Assembly (NCBI RefSeq): GCF_004193175.1
Contig: NZ_SAUH01000001.1
Span: 781,001 to 845,000, forward strand
Source: Streptomyces sp. RFCAC02
GTDB lineage: Bacteria; Actinomycetota; Actinomycetes; Streptomycetales; Streptomycetaceae
Reading direction: 5' to 3'
Length of the DNA: 64,000 bases
How positions within the stretch are numbered: position 1 is the first letter of the stretch; each line of letters opens with the position of its first letter. Under the pieces are notes generated by a model. The model did no database searches. It saw only the letters and a program-made list of their open reading frames with translations, and was not told where the DNA came from. The position numbers were made by a program, and so were the translations under genes. Shown one piece after another: positions 46,714 through 56,766 of this stretch.

Positions 46714-48501
46714 CTATTCCCGGCCGAGGCGGGCGGCGGTGGCCAGCAGCTCCTCGGCGTGGGCGCGGGCGAGCCGGGAGTCCTCCTGACCTGCGAGCAT
46801 GCGGGACAGCTCACGGACGCGCCCCTCGCCGTGGACGGTCCGCACGCCGCTGCGGGTGACCGAACCGTCGCTGGTCTTCTCGACGACGAGGTGCCGGTCC
46901 GCGAACGCGGCGACCTGCGGCAGATGGGTGACGACGACGACCTGTGCCGTCTCGGCGAGCTTCGCGAGGCGCCGGCCGACCTCGACGGCGGCCTTCCCGC
47001 CGACGCCCGCGTCCACCTCGTCGAACAGGTACGTCGGCACCGGCGCGGTGCCGGCGAACACCACCTCGACGGCGAGCATGACGCGGGACAGCTCGCCGCC
47101 GGACGCGCCCTTCGCGATGGGCCGGGCGGGCGCGCCGGGGTGGGGGGCGAGGAGGAGTTCGACGTCGTCGGCACCGTGCGGGCCGAAGGTGACGGCGCGT
47201 CCGTCGAGGTCGATGACGCCGGCCGGGTCGTCGCCGGGGGCGGCGTCGGTCTGCCGGACGTCGACCTGGACGCGCGCGTGGGGCATGGCGAGGTGGGCCA
47301 GCTCCTCCGTGACGGCGTCGGCGAACCGCTCGGCCGCCTCGGCCCGGGCGGCGGTGAGGTCGCGCGCGGAGGCGGTGAGGTCGGCGCGCAGGCTGTCGCG
47401 GAGGGCAGTGAGTTCGCCGACGCGGTCGTCGTCGCCGTCGAGTTCGGCGAGGCGGGTGGCGCCGCGTTCGGCCCAGGCGAGGACGGCGGCGGCGCCGTCC
47501 TCGCCGGCCGCGGCGGGGTCGGCGTACTTGCGGACGAGGTGGGCGAGGGCGGCGCGGCGTTCCTCGACGGCGGCCAGCCGCAGCGGGTCGGCCTCCAGGC
47601 CGTCGGCGTACCCGGCCAGTTCCTGGGCGATGTCGGCGAGGAGGATGCCGACCTCGCCGAGGCGGTCGGCGAGTGCGGCGAGGACGGTGTCGTGGGCGCT
47701 GACGGCGCTCAGCGCGCGGTGGGCTCCGGCGACGAGGGTGCCGGCGTCCACGCCCTCGGGGTCGGCCGGGTCGCCGGCCAGCGCGCCGTGCGCGAGGGCG
47801 GCGGCGGACGCGAGGGACTCGGCGTGGCCGAGCCGCGCGGCCTCGGCGGCGAGGTCGGTGTCCTCGCCGGCGCGGGGTGCGGCGGCGGCGATCTCGTCGA
47901 GGCCGAAGCGGAGGAGGTCGGCCTCCTGGGCGCGTTCCCTGGCGCGGGTGGTGAGTTCGGCGAGGGTGGTGTCGACCTCGCGCAGCCGCCGGTGGGTGGC
48001 GCGGTAGGCGGCCAGCGGTACGGCGACGGCGTCACCCGCGTACCGGTCGAGCGCCTCGCGCTGCCGGGCGGGCCGCAGCAGGCCCTGCTGGTCGGTCTGC
48101 CCGTGGACGGCGACGAGTTCCTCGCCGAGTTCGGCGAGCAGCCCGGCCGGCACGGAGCGGCCGCCCACGTGGGCGCGGGACCTGCCCTCGGCCGAGACGG
48201 TGCGGCTGATGAGCAGCGCGCCGTCGTCGAGCTCCGCGCCGGCGTCGGCCGCGCGGCGGGCGGCGGGGCCGTCCGGGTCCACGGCGACGCGGCCCTCGAC
48301 CACCGCCGAGGCGGCGCCGGCCCGTACGTAGCCGGCGTCCGCGCGCCCGCCGAGCAGCAGGCCGAGACTGGTGACGACCATGGTCTTGCCGGCCCCGGTC
48401 TCGCCCGTGACGGCGGTGAACCCGGTGGACAGCTCGACCACGGCGTCACCGATCACGCCGAGGTCCTTGATCCGCATCTCCTCCAACACGGATACGACCA
48501 T
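46714..48501 (-). CDS. recN: DNA repair protein RecN
   Basis: A 595-residue SMC-like ATPase of double-strand break repair. Walker A is VTGETGAGKTMVVTSL near residue 34, the signature KGASGGELSRVML and Walker B TYLFDEVDAGVGG lie in the C-terminal half, and Ala/Glu/Leu-rich coiled coil lies between. The ATG at 48501 (MVVSVLEEMRIKDLGVI) is the usual family start. An SOS box lies 35 bases upstream, after the nadK stop, so recN has its own damage-inducible promoter besides read-through from tlyA-nadK. Confidence 0.95.
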   Translation of the reverse strand: MVVSVLEEMRIKDLGVIGDAVVELSTGFTAVTGETGAGKTMVVTSLGLLLGGRADAGYVRAGAASAVVEGRVAVDPDGPAARRAADAGAELDDGALLISRTVSAEGRSRAHVGGRSVPAGLLAELGEELVAVHGQTDQQGLLRPARQREALDRYAGDAVAVPLAAYRATHRRLREVDTTLAELTTRARERAQEADLLRFGLDEIAAAAPRAGEDTDLAAEAARLGHAESLASAAALAHGALAGDPADPEGVDAGTLVAGAHRALSAVSAHDTVLAALADRLGEVGILLADIAQELAGYADGLEADPLRLAAVEERRAALAHLVRKYADPAAAGEDGAAAVLAWAERGATRLAELDGDDDRVGELTALRDSLRADLTASARDLTAARAEAAERFADAVTEELAHLAMPHARVQVDVRQTDAAPGDDPAGVIDLDGRAVTFGPHGADDVELLLAPHPGAPARPIAKGASGGELSRVMLAVEVVFAGTAPVPTYLFDEVDAGVGGKAAVEVGRRLAKLAETAQVVVVTHLPQVAAFADRHLVVEKTSDGSVTRSGVRTVHGEGRVRELSRMLAGQEDSRLARAHAEELLATAARLGRE

Positions 48502-48535
48502 ACGAGGTTCGCGGGCGGCGTGGGGACGTCGCCAC

Positions 48536-48551
48536 CCGAACACGCGTACGA
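48536..48551 (-). promoter_or_regulatory. SOS (LexA) box of recN
   Basis: CCGAACACGCGTACGA on the plus strand matches TCGAAC-N4-GTTCGA at 10 of 12 fixed positions and shares CGAACAYGCGTACGA with the dnaE2 box at 16424. It lies between nadK and recN. Confidence 0.78.
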
Positions 48552-48576
48552 AATCAGGTGGGGCGCGGGTGCCGGA

Positions 48577-49523
48577 TCAGCGCGGTGCGCCGCGCCAACC
48601 CGCCACCGGCAGCGCGAACTTGGCCACCAGCCTGTCGGTGAACGGGGCGTGGTGGAGACGGGCGAGCCGCACCGGAACGGTTCCCCGTCTCACTTCGACG
48701 CGGGCGCCGGCCGGCAGCTCGACCATGCGGCGGCCGTCGGCCCACAGCACGCCGGGCCTCGTCTGCGGCACGATCTCGACGGCCAGCACCGAGTCGGGCG
48801 CGGTGACCAGGGGCTTCGCGAAGAGGGCGTGCGCGCTGATCGGGACCATCAGCAGCGCCTCGACCTCGGGCCACACGACGGGGCCGCCGGAGGAGAACGC
48901 GTACGCCGTGGAGCCGGTCGGCGTCGCGCAGACCACGCCGTCGCCGCCGAATCCGGAGACGGGGCGGCCGTCCACCTCGGTGACGACCTCCAGCATGCGT
49001 TCGCGCGCCGCCTTCTCGACGGACACCTCGTTCAGTGCCCAGTCGGTGTGCCGGCGGTCGCCGTCCACCAGGACGACGACGTCGAGCGTCATGCGCTCCT
49101 CGACCTCGTAGGCGCGGCGCACGACGCGGTCCACGACCTGGTCGAGGTCGTCGCGCTCGGCCTCGGCGAGGAAGCCGACGCGGCCGAGGTTGACGCCCAG
49201 CATGGGGACGCCGGACGCGTGCGAGAACTCGGCGCCGCGCAGCAGCGTCCCGTCGCCGCCGAGGACGACGAGGAGTTCACAGCCGTCGACGGCCGCGCGG
49301 GCGGCGGGCTCGTCGCCGTGGTCGGCCTTCTCGATGCGCTGGGCGGCAGCGGGCAGGGCGAGGTCGGCGGCCTCCTCGGCGAGCACGCGGACGCCGATGC
49401 CGTGCGCGAGGAGCCCTTGGACGACGCGTTCCGCGCTGCGGATGGCGGCCGGCCTGCCGGTGTGGGCGAGCAGGAAGACGGTGCGCGGCCCCGCGGGGGT
49501 GCCGCTGTCGGTGGGCTTGGTGG

Positions 49524-49527
<4 letters not shown>
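48577..49527 (-). CDS. nadK: NAD kinase
   Basis: A 316-residue kinase making NADP from NAD. LVVLGGDGTLLRG is the GGDG motif, LGVNLGRVGFLAE and TPTGSTAYAFSSGGPVV complete the active site. The GTG at 49527 overlaps the tlyA stop by four bases, so the two are coupled. The tlyA-nadK-recN order is conserved across actinobacteria. Confidence 0.95.
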
Positions 49528-50345
<818 letters not shown>

Positions 50346-50349
50346 GGCG

Positions 50350-50637
50350 TCACTTCCCGGGGGCGGGCCGGTCGAGGGCCGCGAGGGTGTCGCGCAGGGC
50401 GCGGTGCACGTCCTCGTAGACGGCGGTGTGGCCGGCCACGGGGAGTCCCTCCGTCCCGGCGAGCCGGGCGAGCGCGGCGTCGACGGCGGCGTTCCCGGTG
50501 GGCTCGGGGGCGGTGTCGTCCCCGGCGGGCACGGCGCCGGCGAGCGGCCGGCGCCCCGGGGCCTGCGGGGACGGGGCGGCGCCCGGCGGCGGGCCGGGCG
50601 GGACGGGAGCGGCGGGCGTCGGTCGGGGCTCGTGCAT
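50350..50637 (-). CDS. Small conserved protein upstream of tlyA
   Basis: A 95-residue protein. The first 50 residues are Pro/Ala/Gly-rich. The C-terminal 45 (AAVDAALARLAGTEGLPVAG, then YEDVHRALRDTLAALD) is a short helical module seen in the small protein that precedes tlyA in other actinobacteria, including the Rv1693 position. Function unknown. It ends 4 bases before tlyA and is surely co-transcribed. Confidence 0.75.
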   Translation of the reverse strand: MHEPRPTPAAPVPPGPPPGAAPSPQAPGRRPLAGAVPAGDDTAPEPTGNAAVDAALARLAGTEGLPVAGHTAVYEDVHRALRDTLAALDRPAPGK

Positions 50638-50647
50638 GGCCCCGACG

Positions 50648-51490
50648 CTACCCGGTGGGCGCCGCCGCTCTCCGCCGCGCCGCCGGAACGACGAGCGGGG
50701 TGCCCGTCTCCGGGTCGTCGATGACGCGGCAGGGCAGCCCGAAGACCTCCTCGACCAGCCCGGCCGTGACGATGTCGCCCGGCGCCCCCTCGGCCACGAC
50801 GCGGCCGTCCCGCAGCGCGATGAGGTGCGTGGCGTAGCGGGCCGCGTGGTTGAGGTCGTGGAGCACGGCGACGAGCGTGCGGCCCTCCTCCTCGTGGAGC
50901 CTGGCGCACAGGTCGAGCACCTCGATCTGGTGCGCGATGTCGAGGAACGTCGTCGGCTCGTCCAGCAGGAGCAGCGGTGTCTCCTGGGCGAGGGCCATGG
51001 CGATCCAGACGCGCTGGCGCTGGCCGCCGGACAGTTCGTCGATGAGCCGGTCGGCGAGCGGGGCGACGCCGGTGGCGGCCATCGACTCCTCGACGACCCG
51101 CTCGTCGTCGGCCGACCACTGGCGCAGCATGCCCTGGTGCGGGTACCGGCCGCGCGCCACGAGGTCGCCGACGGTGATGCCGTCGGGCGCGATCGGGGAC
51201 TGCGGCAGCAGCCCGAGCGTGCGGGCGAGCTGCTTCGCCGGATACGACGAGATGGCCCGGCCGTCCAGGACGACGGACCCCGCGGACGGTTTGAGCATGC
51301 GCGACAGCGCGCGCAGCAGGGTGGACTTGCCGCAGGCGTTGGGGCCGACGATGACGGTGAACGAGCGGTCGGGTATCGCGACGTCCAGGTGTTCCGCGAT
51401 GACGCGCCGCTCGTAGCCGAGGGTGACGTCCCGCGCCAGGAGCCGGGCTCCGGAGCCGGGCGTCTCGTGCGGGGGCTCGGGGCTGCGCAT
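50648..51490 (-). CDS. Iron-siderophore ABC transporter ATPase (FepC-like)
   Basis: A 280-residue ABC ATPase. VGPNACGKSTLLRAL is Walker A, DELSGGQRQRVWIAMAL the signature, LLLLDEPTTFLD Walker B and LHDLNHAARYATH the switch His; these are typical of FepC/FhuC/BtuD ATPases. ATG at 51490 is chosen because the frame further upstream runs into the iron box at 51582. No permease or binding-protein gene lies next to it, so it must work with membrane parts coded elsewhere. It diverges from the siderophore-interacting protein gene. Confidence 0.9.
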   Translation of the reverse strand: MRSPEPPHETPGSGARLLARDVTLGYERRVIAEHLDVAIPDRSFTVIVGPNACGKSTLLRALSRMLKPSAGSVVLDGRAISSYPAKQLARTLGLLPQSPIAPDGITVGDLVARGRYPHQGMLRQWSADDERVVEESMAATGVAPLADRLIDELSGGQRQRVWIAMALAQETPLLLLDEPTTFLDIAHQIEVLDLCARLHEEEGRTLVAVLHDLNHAARYATHLIALRDGRVVAEGAPGDIVTAGLVEEVFGLPCRVIDDPETGTPLVVPAARRRAAAPTG

Positions 51491-51581
51491 CGGGTTGTGC
51501 CTTCCGGGTCGACGGGTGGACGTGCGCCGTGTGCCGCCGGTACGGCCGGCAGGCCCGGTGGCACTCCCACACACATTAAGG

Positions 51582-51600
51582 TTAGGTTAGCCTAACCTCG
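51582..51600. promoter_or_regulatory. Iron box between FepC-like and SIP genes
   Basis: TTAGGTTAGCCTAACCTCG matches the DtxR-type palindrome at 16 of 19 positions; an extra AAGG lies just before it. It is 92 bases from the ATPase start and 156 from the SIP start, so it can repress both. Confidence 0.9.
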
Positions 51601-51755
51601 TTTTTGACCGTCCATGAGAGTCCAAGGGCCGCCGTACCGCCACGCGTTCCTCCGCACGCCCCCGGAACACGGCATCGCGGCCCTCCCCCGTCCCGCCGGC
51701 CCCCCGCCCACGCACAGCGCACCGCAGCCGTCCCCGCCCGAGAGGAAAACGTCCC

Positions 51756-52580
51756 ATGGCCGCCCGTCCGTTCGCGTTCTTCGACCTGCACGTCGTGCGC
51801 GCCACCACCCTGAGCCCGGGATTCGCCCGCGTCACGCTCGGCGGCCCGCAGCTCGACGGGTTCGGGCACGGGGGCCGCGACCAGCGGATCAAGCTGTTCC
51901 TGCCCGCCGCCGGCCACTCCGCCATCGCCGTGCCGCGCGACGCCGACGACTGGTGGACGGGCTGGCAGCGGATGCACCCCGCCGAGCGGGCCGTCATGCG
52001 CACCTACACCATCCGTGAGCTGCGCCGCGCGGAGCGGGAGGCCGACATCGACTTCGCCCTCCACCCCCACCCCGGCCCGGCGGCCGACTGGGCGCTGACC
52101 GTCCGCCCCGGCGATCCGGCCACCCTCCTCGGCGCCACGCAGGACGAGAACGCGGGCATCGGCTTCCACCGGCCCGACGGCACCGACTCCGTGCTCCTCG
52201 CGGGCGACGCCTCCGCGCTCCCCGCCATCGCCGGCATCCTCGCCTGGCTCCCGGCCGGGACCCCGGTGACCGTCCTCGCCGAGATCACGCACCCCGACGA
52301 CCGCCAGGACCTCGCCACCCGCGCCGACGCCCGTACCACCTGGCTCACCCCCACCGCGGACGACCCGCAGCCCCTGCTGACCGCGCTGCGCGCACACCCG
52401 CTGCCCGGCACCTCGCCCTACGCGTGGGTCGCCGGCGAAGCGAGCTGCGTGCGCGCCCTGCGCCGCCACCTCGTCACCGAACGGGGCGTGGACAGGCGCC
52501 ACATCACGTTCACCGGCTACTGGCGCCGGCACGCGTCCGAGGACACGCTGATCCAGGAGGCCATCGCCGCGGCCGCCTGA
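51756..52580 (+). CDS. Siderophore-interacting protein (SIP, FAD-dependent ferric reductase)
   Basis: A 274-residue cytoplasmic flavoprotein of the ViuB/YqjH family. MRTYTIRELR binds FAD, and SVLLAGDASALPAIAGIL starts the NAD(P)H domain; AWVAGEASCVRALRRHL follows. These enzymes reduce the ferric siderophore to free the iron inside the cell. In known des clusters a related gene (desF) sits next to desABCD. GAGAGGAAAA precedes the ATG at 51756. Iron control comes from the shared box at 51582. Confidence 0.92.
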   Translation: MAARPFAFFDLHVVRATTLSPGFARVTLGGPQLDGFGHGGRDQRIKLFLPAAGHSAIAVPRDADDWWTGWQRMHPAERAVMRTYTIRELRRAEREADIDFALHPHPGPAADWALTVRPGDPATLLGATQDENAGIGFHRPDGTDSVLLAGDASALPAIAGILAWLPAGTPVTVLAEITHPDDRQDLATRADARTTWLTPTADDPQPLLTALRAHPLPGTSPYAWVAGEASCVRALRRHLVTERGVDRRHITFTGYWRRHASEDTLIQEAIAAAA

Positions 52581-52652
52581 CGGCGCGAAGGGCCTCCTCC
52601 CGGCCGACTACTCTTACGGGCAATGCTGTACGGGCCGAGGGGGAGAAACACC

Positions 52653-53510
52653 ATGACGTCCAGCGTGTTCCGCATCGGCGGTGACCTGACAGTGCGGCGG
52701 TCGGGATTCGGGGCCATGCACCTGCCCACGGACCCGGGCCCCGGCCGCGAGAGGTCCGTCGCGGTCGCCCGGCGGGCCGTCGAGCTGGGCATCACGCTGA
52801 TCGACACGGCCTACCTGTACGGCGGAGGAGCCAACGAGGAGCTGCTCGCCGAGGCCCTGCACCCCTACCCGGACGGCCTGGTGGTCACCACGAAGGTCGG
52901 CGTGGAGCAGTCGGGTCCCGGGGGCGAGTGGCGGCTCGACGGCCGGCCGGCCGTGCTGCGGGACCAGGTCGAGCGGGCGCTGCGCCGACTGCGCGTCGAA
53001 CGGATCGAGCTTCTGCAGCTGCACCGCGTCGATCCGGAGACGCCGCTCGCCGACCAGGTCGGCACGCTGCGGGACCTGCGGACCGAGGGCAAGATCGGCC
53101 GGATCGGGCTGTCCGAGGTCACGGTCGCCGAGCTGGACCGGGCGCGGCGGATCACCGACATCGCGAGCGTGCAGAACCGGTACAGCCTCCTCGACCGCGA
53201 GCACGAGCCCGTGCTCGCGGCCTGCGAGGCGGCGGGGATCGCGTTCCTGCCGTGGCGCCCCGTCGCCTGGGGCGGGGCCGGGGCGCGTGCGGAGGTCGCC
53301 GCGGTGGCGGCCGAGCTGGGCGCCAGTCCCACGCAGGTCGCGCTCGCCTGGCTCCTCGGCCGCTCCCCCGTCATCCTGCCGATCCCCGGCACCGCCCGCA
53401 TCGATCACCTGGAGGAGAACCTGGCGGCGGAACGCGTCGTCATCACCCCGGCACAGCGCGCCCGTCTCGACCGGCTCTCCGGAACCACGCGGACGGACGG
53501 CGAGGACTGA
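52653..53510 (+). CDS. Aldo/keto reductase
   Basis: A 285-residue NADPH-dependent reductase with a (beta/alpha)8 barrel. The catalytic tetrad is visible: Asp and Tyr in LIDTAYLYGGG, Lys in VTTKVGVEQ and His in LLQLHRVD. ILPIPGTARIDHLEEN near the end binds the NADPH phosphate. ATG at 52653 has GAGGGGGAGA upstream and is preferred to ATG at 52623. It follows the SIP gene by 72 bases on the same strand. Substrate unknown. Confidence 0.9.
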   Translation: MTSSVFRIGGDLTVRRSGFGAMHLPTDPGPGRERSVAVARRAVELGITLIDTAYLYGGGANEELLAEALHPYPDGLVVTTKVGVEQSGPGGEWRLDGRPAVLRDQVERALRRLRVERIELLQLHRVDPETPLADQVGTLRDLRTEGKIGRIGLSEVTVAELDRARRITDIASVQNRYSLLDREHEPVLAACEAAGIAFLPWRPVAWGGAGARAEVAAVAAELGASPTQVALAWLLGRSPVILPIPGTARIDHLEENLAAERVVITPAQRARLDRLSGTTRTDGED

Positions 53511-53548
53511 GCCCCGCCCCCGCACCGTCACCGACGGCGGAGGCGCCC

Positions 53549-53704
53549 TCACCACAGGTGCAGGAAGCTCCGGACGTCGTCATAGCCGTCGACGGCACGA
53601 CCGTCCACGTCCGTCGGGTCCGCCTCGGCCGCGAGCGACTCCGCCAGCGCCAGGGCGTCACCGCCGAGACGCCCGAAACGTCGAGCGGTGTGTCCCAGGC
53701 ACAC
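53549..53704 (-). CDS. Possible 51-residue protein or gene remnant
   Basis: A short minus frame opens with GTG four bases after the HAD-IIA stop. It reads CLGHTARRFGRLGGDALALAE, then ADPTDVDGRAVDGYDD, and ends VRSFLHLW. The composition looks protein-like and the end is crisp, but there is no clear ribosome site. It could be a small co-translated partner of the HAD gene or the end of a decayed gene. Confidence 0.4.
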   Translation of the reverse strand: MCLGHTARRFGRLGGDALALAESLAAEADPTDVDGRAVDGYDDVRSFLHLW

Positions 53705-53708
53705 GGCC

Positions 53709-54812
53709 CTAGACGCCGAGCCCCAGCCGCTCCAGCGCGTCGGCCGGGTCGAGGGTGCACTGTCCCTCTCCGGCCTCCGTCCACGCCACGGCGCACAGCG
53801 CGCGCAGCCCGTCGAGCGCGTCGTCCTGCCCGCGCACCTCGCCGTCCAGCACGAGACGCCCCCCGCTCACCGAGGCACGCAGCGCCCCGCAGCGGTACGC
53901 GCCGCCGTCACCGTCCGGCGTGACGTCGGGGTGCGGCGCGAGCAGCCCCCGCAGGTCGGCCGCGACGTACGACGGCCGGTGGTCGGGGCGCGCGGCGAGC
54001 AGCTCGGCGGGTCCCGTCACCCCGCTGAGAACCAGCAGCGAGTCCACGCCCCCGGCGTGCGCCCCCTCGATGTCGGTGTCGAGCCGGTCGCCGACGACCA
54101 GCGGGCGGCGCGCGCCGGTCCGCAGGATCGTCTCCCGGTGCATGGGCGGCCTCGGCTTCCCGGCGACGACCGGCCCCTCCGCGCGCCGCGTCGCGATCCG
54201 GACGACCTCGACGGCCGCGCCGTTGCCCGGCATGATGCCGCGCCCGCTCGGGATGGTCAGGTCGGTGTTGGACGCGAACCACACGGCGCCCCTGCCGACC
54301 GCGAGCGCCGCCTCGGCGAGCACGCTCCACGGCATCCCCGGGCCGCCGTACCCCTGCACGACGGCGACGGGCGCGTCGTCCGCCGAGTCCACCGGCACGA
54401 GGCCGCGCTCCCGCAGCGCGACACGCAGCCCCTCACCGCCCGAGCACAGCACCTTCGACGCGGCGGGCACCGCCTCGGCGACGAGCCGCGCCACGGCCTG
54501 CGCGGAGGTCACGACGTCGGTCTCGTCGGCCGGGACGCCCAGCTCCGTCAGGTGGGCGGCGACGGCGCCGGGCGTGCGGGCCGCGTTGTTGGTGACGTAG
54601 GCGAGCCGCATGCCGCCCGCCGCGGCGGCGCGCAGCGAGGCGACGGCGTGCGGCAGGGCGTCACCGCCCGCGTAGACGACGCCGTCGAGGTCGAGGAGCG
54701 CGGTGTCGTACGCCGCCCGCGGCTCCTGCGCGCAGCCGTCGGGGCGCGTCCTGGGCGCCGGGGGGTGTGCCGGGGTTCCGGCCAGCGATTCAGTCATCTC
54801 GCCATCGATCAT
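53709..54812 (-). CDS. HAD-IIA phosphatase (NagD-like)
   Basis: A 367-residue HAD subfamily IIA phosphatase. LLDLDGVVYAG is motif I, AYVTNNAART motif II, VAGKPRPPM motif III and VVGDRLDTDIEGA motif IV, with a large C2 cap between II and III. An extra C-terminal domain of about 100 residues follows. In other actinobacteria this gene stands between a TPR gene and tlyA (Rv1692 position). Here iron genes separate it from both. Confidence 0.9.
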   Translation of the reverse strand: MIDGEMTESLAGTPAHPPAPRTRPDGCAQEPRAAYDTALLDLDGVVYAGGDALPHAVASLRAAAAGGMRLAYVTNNAARTPGAVAAHLTELGVPADETDVVTSAQAVARLVAEAVPAASKVLCSGGEGLRVALRERGLVPVDSADDAPVAVVQGYGGPGMPWSVLAEAALAVGRGAVWFASNTDLTIPSGRGIMPGNGAAVEVVRIATRRAEGPVVAGKPRPPMHRETILRTGARRPLVVGDRLDTDIEGAHAGGVDSLLVLSGVTGPAELLAARPDHRPSYVAADLRGLLAPHPDVTPDGDGGAYRCGALRASVSGGRLVLDGEVRGQDDALDGLRALCAVAWTEAGEGQCTLDPADALERLGLGV

Positions 54813-54858
54813 CCCCCATGACCTCGGCGGAACGGCGACCGCGTCCTACGATGCGGGG

Positions 54859-56133
54859 ATGGACGCCGCCGGCCTCGACCTCGCGCCGTTCCGCGGCCTG
54901 CGGTACGCGGCGGAACGCATCACCGGCCCCGCCCGGGTCGTCTCCCCGCCGTACGACGTCGTCGTCCGGCCGGACGGGCAGCGCGCCCTGGAGACGGCGG
55001 ACCCGCACAACGTCGTCCGCCTCACCCTGCCGCCGACGCCCGCCCGGGCCGCCGCCACGCTGGCCGACTGGCGCCGGACCGGTGTCCTCGTGCCCGACGA
55101 CCTGCCCGCCCTGTACGTCCACGAGCAGCGCGACCCGGCCGGTGCCGTGCTGCAGCGGGGCCTCGTCGGCGCGCTGCGGCTCACGCCGCCGCACGAGGGC
55201 GTCGTCCTGCCGCACGAGGACGTGCTGCCCGACGTCGTCGCCGAACGGGCCGCGCTCCTGCGCGCCACCGCCGCCGACATCGAACCCCTCCTCCTGTCCT
55301 ACCGGGACGCCGGTCCCGCCCTGGCCGCCCTGATCGACGCCACGGCGGCCCGCCCGCCGCTCACGGTCCTGACGGCCGCCGACGGCATCACGCACCGCCT
55401 GTGGCGCCGCACCGATCCGGCCGCCCACGCCACCGCGGCCCGCGCCCTGCGTCCGCACCGCGCGCTCATCGCGGACGGCCACCACCGGTGGGCCACGGCG
55501 CTGCGCGTGAGCCGGGAACACGGCGGGCGCGCCCCGTGGGACCGGACGCTGGTCCTGCTGGTGGACTCGGCGCGCCACCCGCTGCACGTCCGGGCCATCC
55601 ACCGCGCGCTGCCGGGACTGCCGCCGGCGGACGCCCTGGCGGCCCTCGCGGGGGCGTTCCGCGTACGGCGCCTGGACGGTCCCGCGTCCGACCCCGGCGC
55701 CGCGCTGCGCGTCCTGGACGCGACACCCGGCACGGCCTTCGTCATCGGGGGCGGCGGGGCGTTCCACCTCGCCGACCGCCCCGACCCCGCCGTCATCGCG
55801 CGGACCGTCCCGGCCGACCGCCCCGCCGCCTGGCGCGGTCTCGACACGACCGTCCTGCACGCGACGGTGATCAACGCCCTGTGGCGCGTGCCCGACCGGC
55901 CGGGCGGCATCTCGTACCTGCACGACGCGCCGTCGGCGCTCGACCGGGCGGAGCGGTCCGGCGGGACCGCCGTCCTGCTGCGGCCTGTCACGGAGGACGT
56001 GGTGCGCACGCTCGCCGGACAGGGCGTCACCACGCCGGGGAAGACGACGTCGTTCGGCCCCAAACCGGTGTCGGGCCTGGTCCTGCGTGCGATGGCGGAT
56101 CAGACGGCACACGGCATCGCGCAGACCACTTAG
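54859..56133 (+). CDS. DUF1015 family protein
   Basis: A 424-residue protein of the DUF1015 family. The marks are APFRGLRYAA at the start, VSPPYDVV, NVVRLTLPP, and IADGHHRWATALRV in the centre; the last resembles an active-site loop. The family is found near serine and NAD metabolism genes in other bacteria, but the reaction is not settled. ATG at 54859 has GCGGGG close upstream. Its stop codon lies inside the desC-desD iron box. Confidence 0.88.
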   Translation: MDAAGLDLAPFRGLRYAAERITGPARVVSPPYDVVVRPDGQRALETADPHNVVRLTLPPTPARAAATLADWRRTGVLVPDDLPALYVHEQRDPAGAVLQRGLVGALRLTPPHEGVVLPHEDVLPDVVAERAALLRATAADIEPLLLSYRDAGPALAALIDATAARPPLTVLTAADGITHRLWRRTDPAAHATAARALRPHRALIADGHHRWATALRVSREHGGRAPWDRTLVLLVDSARHPLHVRAIHRALPGLPPADALAALAGAFRVRRLDGPASDPGAALRVLDATPGTAFVIGGGGAFHLADRPDPAVIARTVPADRPAAWRGLDTTVLHATVINALWRVPDRPGGISYLHDAPSALDRAERSGGTAVLLRPVTEDVVRTLAGQGVTTPGKTTSFGPKPVSGLVLRAMADQTAHGIAQTT

Positions 56134-56148
56134 GTTAGGCTAACCTCA
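56130..56148 (+). promoter_or_regulatory. Iron box of desC-desD
   Basis: TTAGGTTAGGCTAACCTCA matches the DtxR-type palindrome at 18 of 19 positions, the best of the three boxes here. It is 38 bases before desC, and its first TTAG contains the TAG stop of the DUF1015 gene. Confidence 0.93.
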
Positions 56149-56185
56149 CTTCGGCCGTTCTCCCCCACGCGTATCTGGGAGTGTC

Positions 56186-56764
56186 ATGACCGCACCGAGC
56201 GCCACACCGCTCTTCACCCGGAACGATCCCCGTCTCGGCGCCTTCGCCCTCCGCCCCGTCGACCCGGACGCGGACACGCCGCTGCTGCACCGCTGGCTCA
56301 CCCACCCGAAGTCGGCGTTCTGGCTGATGACCGAGGCCACCCCCGACGACGTCGCGGCGGAGTACCGCCGCATCGCAGCCAGCCCGGCGCACGACGCGTT
56401 CATCGGCCTCAACGACGGCGTCCCCGCGTTCCTCACCGAACGCTACGACCCGGCCGCCGAACCGGTCGGCGCCGCCTACGAGGTCCGCACCGGCGACGTC
56501 GGGATGCACTTCCTCGTCGCACCCACCGACACACCGCGCCACGGCTTCACGCGCGCCGTCATCACGACCGTCATGGCGTTCCTCTTCGACGATCCGGCGA
56601 CCCGCCGCGTCGTCGTCGAGCCGGACGCCCGCAACCACCGTGTCCACGCCCTCAACGCCGCCGTCGGCTTCGAGGTGGCGGAAACCGTCAGCCTGCCCGG
56701 CAAGGAAGCCCTCCTCAGCCTGTGCACCCGCGAGCGATTCACGGCCGCCGTCCCCCAGGAGTGA
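56186..56764 (+). CDS. desC: N-hydroxycadaverine acyltransferase, DesC
   Basis: A 192-residue GNAT-fold acyltransferase of the IucB/RhbD/AlcB siderophore group: LRPVDPDADTPLLHRWLTHP, then FWLMTEATPDDVAAEYRRIA, and HFLVAP..TRRVVVEPDARN. DesC adds succinyl or acetyl groups from CoA to N-hydroxycadaverine, the product of DesB. Its stop is two bases before desD, so they form one operon behind the iron box at 56130. desA-desB, its usual neighbours, are at 5.2-8.0 kb on the other strand. Confidence 0.92.
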   Translation: MTAPSATPLFTRNDPRLGAFALRPVDPDADTPLLHRWLTHPKSAFWLMTEATPDDVAAEYRRIAASPAHDAFIGLNDGVPAFLTERYDPAAEPVGAAYEVRTGDVGMHFLVAPTDTPRHGFTRAVITTVMAFLFDDPATRRVVVEPDARNHRVHALNAAVGFEVAETVSLPGKEALLSLCTRERFTAAVPQE

Positions 56765-56766
56765 CC

